Shown here: piece after piece, positions 19,001 through 27,102 of the stretch | How the letters are laid out: the number at the start of each line of letters is the position of its first letter | Numbering within the stretch: the first letter of the stretch is position 1 | Made by a program: the position numbers and the translations under genes | Assembly (NCBI GenBank): GCA_037893225.1 | Contig: JAZGUH010000756.1 | Span: 255,501-319,500 of the forward strand | Reading direction: 5' to 3' | DNA from: Hippasteria phrygiana | Lineage: Eukaryota > Echinodermata > Asteroidea > Valvatida > Goniasteridae | DNA: 64,000 nucleotides | The notes under the pieces: model-generated | What the model saw: the letters and a program-made list of their open reading frames with translations, nothing else | The model's database searches: none | What the model was told of the DNA's origin: nothing

Positions 19001-19876
19001 TATTTTTAGAAATTAAAAGCGCCAACAATTCATAAGTTGTAAGCCCCCCCCCCTTTTAAATGTTTCCTTTGCAGAAAAAAATAGAGATCATCTTTAAAAT
19101 AATTGGCTTCCCCTGGACCCCAGACCTTTAGATCAACCATGGGCCTAATATGCAAAGGATACAAAATGGACCAATGGCTCACTTAAAACCTGCTTAATCC
19201 TTTTGATGTTTTTTACATGATGGGACAAAATACGTTTTGTTGTGAACACCACATGAAAAACCTGAAAAGAGTTCAGTGGATTTTTGTGTGGAAAAACTAG
19301 AGCTATAACTTTACATGCTGACCAGTATGCTCTTTAATTAGTATCACTCTGATTAAATAAAAAGTTATATAGTCTTCCCTTGATATAGCCTAAAGACAGG
19401 CAAATTTGAAACAAATATAATATCCAGTGCAATATTTATTTTTATCCTGTAATGCAACAATCTTCTCCGTGAAAATCAGTGGAAATCAGTGGAAATCAGT
19501 GGAAATCAGTGGAAATCAGTGGAAATCAGTGGAAATCAATGGAAATGAATGGAAATGAATGGAAATGAATGGAAATGAATGGAAATGTATGGAAATGTAT
19601 GGAAATGAATGGAAATGAAAGGAAATGAATAGAAATCAATGGAAATCCAGGTTTGTGAGGTGGAGAGCTGTACGTGAGTTCATGTATGGGTTCTTCCAAG
19701 CAGATTTGGCAGGAACAATGCCAGTCCAGACGGATTTGTTTTCAGTTACCCTATATATTTGGTCATCCTTTTTCTAAAATTCATCTTCTGTCTATGATTT
19801 GATGACCAGGTGTCCACACTATCTTCATTGACGGTGTGTTCATAGCTGCAGATGTCTACAGGCGCGAGCAGTATTG
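9967..19876 (+). CDS. Secreted or luminal TPR-containing protein, 5' eight exons (3' incomplete)
   Basis: Exons: 9967-10050, 12569-12673, 13992-14056, 16109-16230, 16809-16966, 17432-17521, 18766-18829, 19810-19876. All have AG/GT borders and the phases chain without a stop (755 nt, 251 codons plus two bases). Residues 1-20 form a signal peptide (MIVSRWFILLLLGSLQIVYC) followed by a basic KKK. Residues 82-115 fit the TPR consensus: W85, L88, G89, Y92, A101, F105, A108. P79 sits at position 32 of a preceding repeat, of which only the end is present. Residues 126-252 are an unrecognised region with several W, Y and G positions (GWLVGEFAV, GVHTIFIDGVFIAADVYRRE) that looks like a beta-rich, possibly lectin-like fold; that is inference only. 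No transmembrane segment is seen after the signal peptide. No exon continuing from phase 2 was found before the satellite array, so the 3' end lies beyond the window or is lost. The homologous family was not identified. Confidence 0.8.
10088..11805. mobile_element. Candidate long-TIR DNA transposon in intron 1
   Basis: The left arm from 10088 (GTTAAGCGCAATTTTTAAAG, then ACGCGCATTTTTAAAA and, further in, AAATTTTAAATTCGCGC) is the inverse of the right arm ending at 11805 (GTTGAGCGCAATCTTCAAAG, then GCGCGCATTTTTTTAAAA and AAATTTAAAATTTGCGCA). The arms extend about 120-140 bp with indels. No transposase is recognisable in the 1.7 kb, so the element is non-autonomous or decayed. An unrelated MITE sits inside it. 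No clear target-site duplication was seen. Confidence 0.6.
10797..11134. mobile_element. MITE with AAGGGGCTGTGTCGTC termini
   Basis: TAAAGGGGCTGTGTCGTCAC at the left end pairs with GCGACGACACAGCCCCTTAG at the right end, a nearly perfect inverted repeat of about 17-18 bp enclosing about 338 bp. TTA/TAA at the borders suggests a short target duplication. A G-rich low-complexity tract (11146-11168) follows immediately. Confidence 0.65.
11822..11865. repeat. Nested short hairpin
   Basis: The block contains the perfect palindrome ACCGGAGCTCCGGT with outer pairing of GCTCCTA and TAGGAGC. It lies just outside the right end of the intron-1 element. Function unknown. Confidence 0.5.
12226..12286. promoter_or_regulatory. 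Two inverted DR1 nuclear-receptor-type sites
   Basis: AGGTCA-C-AGGTCA (12226-12238) is a perfect direct repeat with one-base spacing. TGACCT-T-TGACCT (12274-12286) is the same arrangement on the other strand. The motif matches the consensus bound by RXR heterodimers, HNF4 and COUP-TF family receptors. Together with flanking GCTC..GACCAAA bases the two sites form a 24-bp inverted repeat with two mismatches around a 13-base loop. It lies in intron 1, 283 bp before exon 2. It may be an enhancer or simply a small inverted-repeat element that happens to carry the motif. Confidence 0.5.
12569..12673 (+). CDS. TPR-protein exon 2
   Basis: Acceptor TTTACAG and donor AAG|GTGAGT are both strong. The exon is 35 codons in phase 0 (residues 29-63), a polar, Lys/Ser-rich linker with one cysteine (C47). 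The 12-bp tandem array begins only 37 bp after the donor. Confidence 0.8.
12711..12982 (+). repeat. 12-bp minisatellite (CAAGACCATGCA)n, about 22.7 copies
   Basis: The unit CAAGACCATGCA repeats with no visible substitution for 272 bp. Because 12 is a multiple of 3, every frame that avoids stops becomes an artificial open frame (MHKT repeats on the plus strand; MVLC, VHGL and SWSCA-like repeats on the minus strand); these are not genes. Its perfect homogeneity suggests recent expansion and likely length polymorphism. It forms one arm of the foldback described at 12711-13100. Confidence 0.97.
12711..13100 (+). mobile_element. Foldback element with one expanded arm (copy 1)
   Basis: The left arm is the 12-bp array. 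The right arm at about 13070-13100 (GATGGTCTTGTGATGGTCTT) is its inverse, kept at only two or three copies. The middle (about 13005-13065, TGACAAAGGAATGC and GTGAATAGCTTAAGAC) matches the inverse complement of the centre of the foldback at 17940-18225 (TGACAAAGGAATGC and TTGAATAGCTTGTGAT). The two are therefore members of one family in opposite orientation. Confidence 0.65.
13992..14056 (+). CDS. TPR-protein exon 3
   Basis: Acceptor TTTCAG and donor TG|GTGAGT. The exon is 65 nt, leaving phase 2. It encodes SDKVKACLLKTLNSSPENGWA, the end of a TPR helix plus the proline turn, and the first two bases of the W85 codon. Confidence 0.8.
14390..14660. repeat. Degenerate CTGCT-AATCCAACAGAGTCCAAC repeats
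   Basis: Five spaced copies of a motif near CTGCTCAATCCAACAG followed by GTCCAAC occur in about 270 bp. The last (GTTGGATTCAGCAGGG, about 14639) is inverted. The spacing is irregular, so this looks like an old minisatellite or an element with internal repeats rather than a clean array. Confidence 0.6.
15171..15559 (+). mobile_element. 390-bp MITE, copy A
   Basis: TIRs of about 50 bp: the left end TAAGGGAGGAGTGGTTAATC and inward GGGCCAGGCC..GAAAAGCC pair with the right end GATTAATCACTCCACCCTAA. The interior (TTGCTATTGTGAGCCACAAA) is shared with copy B immediately downstream. There is no coding capacity. Confidence 0.8.
15561..15950 (+). mobile_element. 390-bp MITE, copy B (tandem to copy A)
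   Basis: It starts TAAGGGAGTACTGCC and ends GGCAGTGCTCCCTAA, with internal TIR parts GGGCCAGGCC..GAAAAGCC matching in inverse. The two copies abut head to tail in the same orientation, about 80% identical by eye. A junction of CTAACTAAGGG suggests a shared TAA-type target. Confidence 0.8.
16109..16230 (+). CDS. TPR-protein exon 4: TPR core
   Basis: The first base completes TG|G (Trp85). The exon then encodes SELGSLYATQQDKTKASTCF and KQAVKLSGKVTP, matching TPR positions L7, G8, Y11, A20, F24 and A27 exactly. Donor ATTG|GTGAGT, phase 1. This exon and the split Trp are the best evidence for the gene model. Confidence 0.85.
16231..16808 (+). other. Intron 4 of the TPR gene
   Basis: It contains a pyrimidine-rich stretch at about 16380-16500 built of CCTACTTTTTC-like repeats, with further CCTACTT words near 16660-16710. 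The acceptor is TCTCTGTAG. Confidence 0.65.
16809..16966 (+). CDS. TPR-protein exon 5
   Basis: The exon completes Gly126, then encodes 52 residues starting PFVIGKIEVDGDPLESWGGI and ending VHWKTYQQT, ending in phase 0 at ACA|GTGAGT. The family is not recognised; the alternation of hydrophobic and polar residues suggests beta structure. Codon use and splice signals are consistent with a real exon. Confidence 0.8.
16967..17431 (+). other. Intron 5 of the TPR gene
   Basis: It consists largely of a tRNA-derived SINE-like insertion (17060-17240). The acceptor is TTTCTGTTAACAG. Confidence 0.65.
17060..17240 (+). mobile_element. tRNA-derived SINE
   Basis: A-box-like TTGGCCTAGCAG (about 17079-17090) and B-box AGTTCGAATCC (17122-17132) are spaced as in tRNA promoters. 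They are followed by a non-tRNA body (GACATGTGGATTGGGTCCCT) and an A-rich tail (TAATAAAAAACAAAATAAA). This is the layout of a SINE; the body recalls conserved central domains of metazoan SINEs, but I cannot assign the family. Confidence 0.65.
17432..17521 (+). CDS. TPR-protein exon 6
   Basis: 30 codons, phase 0 to phase 0 (NAEQPLQITPDINLNELVSS then LGSLAITEWQ), with donor CAG|GTAATT. Being 90 nt and in phase at both ends, it could be skipped without a frame shift. Confidence 0.8.
17656..17746. repeat. Perfect 44-bp palindrome with 3-nt loop
   Basis: The left arm 17656-17699 (CACTATGAACATCTAACAAA ... TCCTTTGTT) and the right arm 17703-17746 are exact inverse complements. The spacer is TGT. 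A structure this perfect is either very recent or maintained, and would extrude as a cruciform or form a hairpin in the pre-mRNA. Confidence 0.95.
17719..18398. mobile_element. TIR element bounded by TTTTCTTTTGTTAGATGTT
   Basis: The right half of the palindrome (TTTTCTTTTGTTAGATGTT) recurs in inverse at about 18379-18398 (AACATCTAACAAAAGAAAA), delimiting about 680 bp that contain the foldback. The palindrome can be explained as an extra inverted end of the same element joined at its left border. Confidence 0.55.
17940..18225 (-). mobile_element. Foldback element with CAAGTCC / GGACTTG arms (copy 2)
   Basis: The left arm (TATATGGCAGAGTTGTATTC, then CAAGTCCTTTCACAAGTCCC repeats) is the imperfect inverse of the right arm (GGGCTTGTGAAAGGACTTGT repeats, then GAATACAACTCTGCTATATG). 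The apex is GACAAAGGCATTCCTTTGTC. Its centre is homologous, in inverse orientation, to the element in intron 2. Both arms carry short tandem units that could expand. Confidence 0.7.
18766..18829 (+). CDS. TPR-protein exon 7
   Basis: Acceptor TTGTTCTTCCAACAG and donor TTAG|GTGAGC, 64 nt, ending in phase 1. It encodes GWLVGEFAVNAKDENILVQC followed by L and part of a Gly codon. Confidence 0.8.
18830..19809 (+). other. Intron 7 of the TPR gene
   Basis: It contains a short poly-C run near 19045 and the 10-bp minisatellite at 19471-19650. The acceptor is TTTGATGACCAG. No other feature is seen. Confidence 0.65.
19471..19650 (+). repeat. 10-bp minisatellite (GGAAATCAGT)n / (GGAAATGAAT)n
   Basis: About 18 contiguous decamers. 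The left copies are GGAAATCAGT and the right copies GGAAATGAAT or GGAAATGTAT, so two variant blocks sit side by side, as expected when local slippage spreads variants. Confidence 0.95.
19810..19876 (+). CDS. TPR-protein exon 8 (last visible)
   Basis: The exon completes Gly230, then encodes VHTIFIDGVFIAADVYRREQ and Y, with the donor TATTG|GTAAGC leaving two bases (TG, probably Trp). Strong splice signals imply at least one further exon, but none in phase was recognised before the satellite array. Confidence 0.8.
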
Positions 19877-20500
19877 GTAAGCTAACTTGATTTCTGCCAT
19901 TTTGTTTTGTTTTGACTGATACAACCAAATCAATAGCCCTTATCCCCCAGTGGCGTAACAAGGGTCCAATTTGCAGAGGGACACTTTCATGTTACAGTGC
20001 TTCACCCCTTCCGCCAAGGAATTCACATGGTGTGCCTTTTGTAGTGTATGCTCTTGTAGTTGTATTCTCTTGTAGTTGTATTCTCTTGTAGTTGTATGCT
20101 CTTGTAGGCAACAGGGTCTGAGGGAGTTTGAAAAGGTTTGTGATGACAGAGCACAGATTTTCATGTAGCCACCACTGCTGTCATCATAAAGTGCTACATT
20201 AGCAGTATTACATCTGCATACCCACAGCCAAGACATGTCCAAGGCAATAAAGAGGATTTTTTCACAATATTCTCAGTTTCTAGGATGGTCATTCTTCCCC
20301 AGCAACCTTGGTCAATATGGGCCTGGTGCTAGTGCTTCACTTCCCAGTTGTCATTCAGCACATTTCGAGGATTTTTGCCCAAACATTTCCACCAGGACAA
20401 TAGCATACACAGTCTAGGTCACCTTCAGAGGCTTGTTGGTTCCCCAGACCAGTTTTTTATGAAGACAACCTCTACTTTTTCAGCTGGCAAATTTGAGGAT
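19877..20500. other. Flank between exon 8 and the satellite; no exon found
   Basis: This should be intron 8 if the gene is intact. It holds a 16-bp tandem repeat (20044-20108) and no acceptor giving an open phase-2 continuation that I could support. Confidence 0.5.
20044..20108 (+). repeat. 16-bp tandem repeat (CTCTTGTAGTTGTATT)n
   Basis: About 3.6 near-identical copies of CTCTTGTAGTTGTATT/G. Confidence 0.9.
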
Positions 20501-20515
20501 TGCTGAAAAGGGTAA

Positions 20516-20707
20516 GCCTCTCCAGTTATCCCCTTCTTCGCCAGTACAATTTTTGTTAACCCTGCCACCATAGACAAACTACTACAAAAGCCAACCTATC
20601 CAATTAACATCATTATGGACCAAGCAGAGTACATGTTTCAAGATGTCCTGAACACGGACATATCCATAGGAGAAAAGTTTCTAGCCCAGCTCCTTTCACT
20701 GAACTAA
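20516..20707 (+). pseudogene. Open-frame remnant in the diverged satellite edge copy
   Basis: A 63-codon stop-free frame encodes a protein-like segment without an obvious start (FVNPATIDKLLQKPTYPINI, then IMDQAEYMFQDVLN). In the same frame the homogenised monomers encode NILIMLTIMEFGEYTRQTRD followed by ILN. The shared pattern is I-M-D/E..E-Y..Q..D-V/I-L-N. This hints that the monomer descends from a coding sequence, perhaps of a transposable element. The family is not recognised and the alignment is by eye. Confidence 0.3.
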
Positions 20708-21829
20708 CAGACCACAGCTATACCAATTCCACTCTACTGAAGCCACCGTCCATTGGAACAGATTAGTTGGACTCTCATGCGATCTCCTCTATCCCCAGTC
20801 CTCCCAATTTGTTGGTGAAAATTCATGACTTTGGTCTGCAGACCTTTGTTTTATAATAACCAAGATTATGCCTCATGTGTTATTGACATCATCCTGCCAC
20901 ACGGCATTGACAAACTAGTTTTTCATCAGTACCTCAATCAGCAAGATTTTCATCATTAGTTCAATCAGCAACTTGCATCAAGTTCACCAGAGAAAAATAA
21001 AAGTCAACATAAATCCCATTCCAAGACGTCAACCTCATAAGGTATTCAGATAGCACCCTTGGGCACTCAGTATACCCCACCAAACATAAAAAACACACTG
21101 GTATACACACATACAAGATCCTTTCATCCTTTGTCAGTCAAGTTATCCATTCATCAGTTCTAGCACAGTGTGCCTTAAAAATCAGCAATACTGAACATGT
21201 ACACAAGAGACAACTGAACTAGCAAAACTACATAGGCAGCGCCATCAGCTGGACAAGAATGACAACCTAGTCACTTGGGAATTACCCAGCAGGCATATCC
21301 CTATGCAAAATTTCCCTCTGTGGAACCCTTTTGTCAAGAAAGATCGAAGAGTACTATGGAAAGGACTGGGAATTACCTTCAAGACAGGTTAAAGTTTCCA
21401 GATTTCAGCAAGATCCAAGCCTTGACAAGTAAATAATGTAGTGATCACAACTTTAAAGCTGCTCACTTGAAAAGGCACACAGCCGAAGGTGTCTGCATCT
21501 ACAAGGAAGTCCAAGAAGTACTCTTGTATTACAGACCTTTTAAGTCCAACCTATCAACACTTCAAGACCTCAGTCAAGACTTGTCAATCTCAACTTAGTT
21601 TTGTCAAAGAACTCAACGCATCAAGCAAGTGTTTAAGGCCAACTAATGCAACACCACAAAAATCACCCCACAACTCCCAAAGCTTTGAAGGCTGCAGCAA
21701 CACATGAACAATGATGTGGTTAGCAGTGTCGTATAAGCAACCCTTTAGTGAGAACAAAAAATGCTAACAAATACAGGAACTAGACAACGGATTCCAGAGA
21801 ACAGGATTGAAGCTCTGGCACTCATAAGC
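20560..21829 (+). repeat. Diverged edge monomer of the 1.22-kb satellite
   Basis: Successive blocks align in order with the array monomer. GGGCACTCAG near 21062 matches GGGCACTCGG. ACACTGGTATACAC..GTCAGTCAAGTTATCC near 21100-21145 matches ACCAACTGGTA..GTCAGTCAAGTCTTCC. TTCCAGATTTCAGCAAGATC near 21397 matches TTCCAGATTACAGTAAGATT. ATCACAACTTTAAAGCTGCTC near 21445 matches CTCACAACTTCAAAACTACC. Identity is perhaps 60-70% by eye. A decayed monomer at the array border is typical of satellites, where homogenisation fails at edges. Confidence 0.6.
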
Positions 21830-22180
21830 AGTTACCCGTTGAAGAAATTATTCAATGCTTCAAGCGGGCAATCAAGTGGATAAAAAATGAAATTGCTTCC
21901 AAGTCCAGCAAGTACTCCAATCTGCAGAACACTTCAGTCCAAGATCACAAAAGAAATCACCAATCCTGGAAAGCCCATAATCAAAACAGGCGAATTTAAT
22001 ATCCTCATAATGCTGACTAATATGGAATTTGGAGAGTACACACGACAGACTCAGGACATCCTGAACATCAAGAAAACCATCCCAGCCATCAAGAGAAAAG
22101 TCAGCAGTTTGAAATTGATCATTTCGCAACACAATTACCAACGCTCCTTTCCAAAGTCTGTTATTACTCTGTTTTCTTTC

Positions 22181-23426
22181 AGTACCTCGTAGAGCAATAT
22201 CCTATCAGGTTAGCATAGGAAAAAAATGGAAGGTTGGGTTAAATTGCCTCTTAACTTCAGCACCACAAGAGAAGTAGATGGTACCCTAGGGTACTCAGCA
22301 TGCCAGAAAGCAGACACCAACTGGTAGCTTCATTCAAGATGCTTACACCTAATGTCAGTCAAGTCTTCCGTTCAGTAAATTCTAGAAGAAAGGGGAACCT
22401 TAAACTAGTGACACTGGAGAATGGACAACAGTAACTTCAACTCCTCAAGCAGGTTCTGAAGTCCAAGGGATTCTAGAGAATATGAAATGGTCAAAATGAT
22501 GTAATACCATGAGCCAAGACAACAACATGACTACTGGTGCACTTGTCAACGGGTATCCCATGCTACATGTATATTTCCATCCAAGCACTAGAATTGGCAA
22601 GAAAGACGGTTATGGCAGGAGCTAGTCAATAACTTCAAGAAAGCTTTACAGATTCCAGATTACAGTAAGATTTCATCCTTGGCACAAAAGGTCAGCACTC
22701 ACAACTTCAAAACTACCTTTGGCAGCAGATCAACAGTCGGCAGACTTCAGCTTACCAAAAGAGAATTCAATGAATGAGATGACAACAAAAGACAACCATC
22801 CGAGCCACACCAATCTACAGTCCTTCAATGAAAGAGTCGTCAAGCTCAGCCTATGCCATCTGTCCAAAACTAAAAGCAGAGTACTTTCATTTGGTCTGAA
22901 CTTCAGTGTGCAACCAATAAGTTACCTATTAAAGAAAGTATTTAATGCTTCAAGCGGGCAATCAAGAGGATAAAAAGAGGAGATGGCTTCCAAGCCCAGC
23001 AAGTACTCCAATCTGCAGAGCACTTGAATCCAAGATCACAAAAGGAAATCACCAATCCTGGAAAGCCCTTATTCAAGACTGGCGAATTTAATATCCTCAT
23101 AATGCTGACTATTATGGAATTTGGAGAGTACACACGACAGACTCGGGACATCCTAAACATCAAGAGATACTGCAAATACCACAAGAACACCATCCAAGCC
23201 ATCAAGAGAACAGTCAGCAGTTTGAAATTGATCATTTCGCCGCACAATTACCAACGCTCCTTTCCAAAGTCTGTTATTACTGGAACCCTTTGCTGAGACA
23301 CCCATATGTGTTTTATTAGAAGTCCTTGCAAGTTTGTTAATGGATGATTTTGAGAAGAAAGTATTCCAATCTGTAGATCAAATGGTGTCTTCTGTTAGAC
23401 TAGGCATTTCTTTTCTGTTTTCTTTC
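22181..23426 (+). repeat. Transitional first monomer (1246 bp)
   Basis: It keeps about 24 bp (GTAGCTTCATTCAAGATGCT and following) after ACCAACTG that all later units lack, where they read GGTAATTTCAGTC. Just upstream of its anchor it also lacks the roughly 133-bp block (GGAACCCTTTGCTGAGACAC ... GGCATTTCTTTT) that every later unit carries. The extra 24 bp is also represented in the diverged edge copy, so it is probably the ancestral state. Confidence 0.8.
23282..23414 (+). repeat. 133-bp block present in array monomers but not in the first copy
   Basis: Comparison of TTATTACT|CTGTTTTCTTTCAG (22161-22182) with TTATTACT|GGAACCC...|CTGTTTTCTTTCAG (23274-23428) shows a clean gain or loss of 133 bp. 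It is repeated in all following units. No terminal repeats were seen that would show it to be an inserted element. Confidence 0.7.
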
Positions 23427-26400
23427 AGTACCTCGTAGAGCAATATCCTATCAGGTTAGCATAGGGAAAAAATGGAAGGTTGGGTTAAATTGCCTCTTAA
23501 CTTCAACACCACAAGACAAGTAGATGGTACCCTAGGGCACTCGACATGCCAGAAAGCAGACACCAACTGGTAATTTCAGTCAAGTCTTCCGTTACGTAAA
23601 TTCTAGAAGAAAGGGGAACCTTAAACTAGTGACACTGCAGAATTGACAACAGTAACTTCAACTCAAGCAGGTTCTGAAGTCCAAGGGATTCAAGAGAATA
23701 TGAAATGGTCAAAATGATGTAATACCTTGAGCCAAGACAGCAACATGACTACTGGTGCACTTGTCAACGGGTATCCCATGCTACATGTATATTTCCATCC
23801 AAGCACTGGAATTGGCAAGAAAGACGGTTATGGCAGGAGCTAGTCAATAACTTCAAGAAAGCTTTACAGATTCCAGATTACAGTAAGATTTCATCCTTGG
23901 CACAAAAGGTCAGCACTCACAACTTCAAAACTACCTTTGGCAGCAGATCAACAGTCGGCAGACTTCAGCTTACTAAAAGAGAATTCAATGAATGAGATAA
24001 CAACAAAAGACATAATCATCTGAGCCACACCAATCTACAGTCCTTCAATGAAAGAGTCGTCAAGCTCAGCCTATGCCATCTGTCCAAAACTAAAAGCAGA
24101 GTACTTTCATTTGGTCTGAACTTCAGTGTGCAACCAATAAGTTACCTATTAAAGAAAGTATTTAATGCTTCAAGCGGGCAATCAAGAGGATAAAAAAAGG
24201 AGATGGCTTCCAAGCCCAGCAAGTACTCCAATCTGCAGAGCACTTGAATCCAAGATCACAAAAGGAAATCACCAATCCTGGAAAGCCCTTATTCAAGACT
24301 GGCGAATTTAATATCCTCATAATGCTGACTATTATGGAATTTGGAGAGTACACACGACAGACTCGGGACATCCTAAACATCAAGAGATACTGCAAATACC
24401 ACAAGAACACCATCCAAGCCATCAAGAGAACAGTCAGCAGTTTGAAATTGATCATTTCGCCGCACAATTACCAACGCTCCTTTCCAAAGTCTGTTATTAC
24501 TGGAACCCTTTGCTGAGACACCCATATGTGTTTTATTAGAAGTCCTTGCAAGTTTGTTAATGGATGATTTTGAGAAGAAAGTATTCCAATCTGTAGATCA
24601 AATGGTGTCTTCTGTTAGACTAGGCATTTCTTTTCTGTTTTCTTTCAGTACCTCGCAGAGCAATATCCTATCAGGTTAGCATAGGGAAAAAAATGGAAGG
24701 TTGGGTTAAATTGCCTCTTAACTTCAACACCACAAGACAAGTAGATGGTACCCTAGGGTACTCGGCATGCCAGAAAGCAGACACCAACTGGTAATTTCAG
24801 TCAAGTCTTCCGTTACATAAATTCTAGAAGAAAGGGGAACCTTAAACTAGTGACACTGGAGAATGGACAACAGTAACTTCAACTCCTCAAGCAGGTTCTG
24901 AAGTCCAAGGGATTCAAGAGAATATGAAATGGTCAAAATGATGTAATACCATGAGCCAAGACAACAACATGACTACTGGTGCACTTGTCAACGGGTATCC
25001 CATGCTACATGTATATTTCCATCCAAGCACTGGAATTGGCAAGAAAGACGGTTATGGCAGGAGCTAGTCAATAACTTGAAGAAAGCTTTACAGATTCCAG
25101 ATTACAGTAAGATTTCATCCTTGGCACAAAAGGTCAGCACTCACAACTTAAAAACTACCTTTGGCAGCAGATCAACAGTCGGCAGACTTCAGCTTACTAA
25201 AAGAGAATTCAATGAATGAGATGACAACAAAAGACATAATCATCTGAGCCACACCAATCTACAGTCCTTCAATGAAAGAGTCGTCAAGCTCAGCCTATGC
25301 CATCTGTCCAAAACTAAAAGCAGAGTACTTTCATTTGGTCTGAACTTCAGTGTGCAACCAATAAGTTACCTATTAAAGAAAGTATTTAATGCTTCAAGCG
25401 GGCAATCAAGAGGATAAAAAGAGGAGATGGCTTCCAAGCCCAGCAAGTACTCCAATCTGCAGAGCACTTGAATCCAAGATCACAAAAGGAAATCACCAAT
25501 CCTGGAAATAGAACCCTTATTCAAGACAGGCGAATTTAATATCCTCATAATGCTGACTATTATGGAATTTGGAGAGTACACACGACAGACTCGGGACATC
25601 CTAAACATCAAGAGATACTGCAAATACCACAAGAACACCATCCAAGCCATCAAGAGAACAGTCAGCAGTTTGAAATTGATCATTTCGCCGCACAATTACC
25701 AACGCTCCTTTCCAAAGTCTGTTATTACTGGAACCCTTTGCTGAGACACCCATATGTGTTTTATTAGAAGTCCTTGCAAGTTTGTTAATGGATGATTTTG
25801 AGAAGAAAGTATTCCAATCTGTAGATCAAATGGTGTCTTCTGTTAGACTAGGCATTTGTTTTCTGTTTTCTTTCAGTACCTCGCAGAGCAATATCCTATC
25901 AGGTTAGCATAGGGAAAAAAATGGAAGGTTGGGTTAAATTGCCTCTTAACTTCAACACCACAAGACAAGTAGATGGTACCCTAGGGTACTCGGCATGCCA
26001 GAAAGCAGACACCAACTGGTAATTTCAGTCAAGTCTTCCGTTACATAAATTCTAGAAGAAAGGGGAACCTTAAACTAGTGACACTGGAGAATGGACAACA
26101 GTAACTTCAACTCCTCAAGCAGGTTCTGAAGTCCAAGGGATTCAAGAGAATATGAAATGGTCAAAATGATGTAATACCATGAGCCAAGACAACAACATGA
26201 CTACTGGTGCACTTGTCAACGGGTATCCCATGCTACATGTATATTTCCATCCAAGCACTGGAATTGGCAAGAAAGACGGTTATGGCAGGAGCTAGTCAAT
26301 AACTTGAAGAAAGCTTTACAGATTCCAGATTACAGTAAGATTTCATCCTTGGCACAAAAGGTCAGCACTCACAACTTAAAAACTACCTTTGGCAGCAGAT

Positions 26401-27102
26401 CAACAGTCGGCAGACTTCAGCTTACTAAAAGAGAATTCAATGAATGAGATGACAACAAAAGACATAATCATCTGAGCCACACCAATCTACAGTCCTTCAA
26501 TGAAAGAGTCGTCAAGCTCAGCCTATGCCATCTGTCCAAAACTAAAAGCAGAGTACTTTCATTTGGTCTGAACTTCAGTGTGCAACCAATAAGTTACCTA
26601 TTAAAGAAAGTATTTAATGCTTCAAGCGGGCAATCAAGAGGATAAAAAGAGGAGATGGCTTCCAAGCCCAGCAAGTACTCCAATCTGCAGAGCACTTGAA
26701 TCCAAGATCACAAAAGGAAATCACCAATCCTGGAAATAGAACCCTTATTCAAGACAGGCGAATTTAATATCCTCATAATGCTGACTATTATGGAATTTGG
26801 AGAGTACACACGACAGACTCGGGACATCCTAAACATCAAGAGATACTGCAAATACCACAAGAACACCATCCAAGCCATCAAGAGAACAGTCAGCAGTTTG
26901 AAATTGATCATTTCGCCGCACAATTACCAACGCTCCTTTCCAAAGTCTGTTATTACTGGAACCCTTTGCTGAGACACCCATATGTGTTTTATTAGAAGTC
27001 CTTGCAAGTTTGTTAATGGATGATTTTGAGAAGAAAGTATTCCAATCTGTAGATCAAATAGTGTCTTCTGTTAGACTAGGCATTTGTTTTCTGTTTTCTT
27101 TC

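Noticed and set aside
22183..22208. The 26-nt exon-like block as exon 9 of the TPR gene
   Set aside because: Exon 8 ends in phase 2. Joining it to this block gives TGT ACC TCG TAG, a stop, in most copies. Kept only as a finding about splice-like signals.
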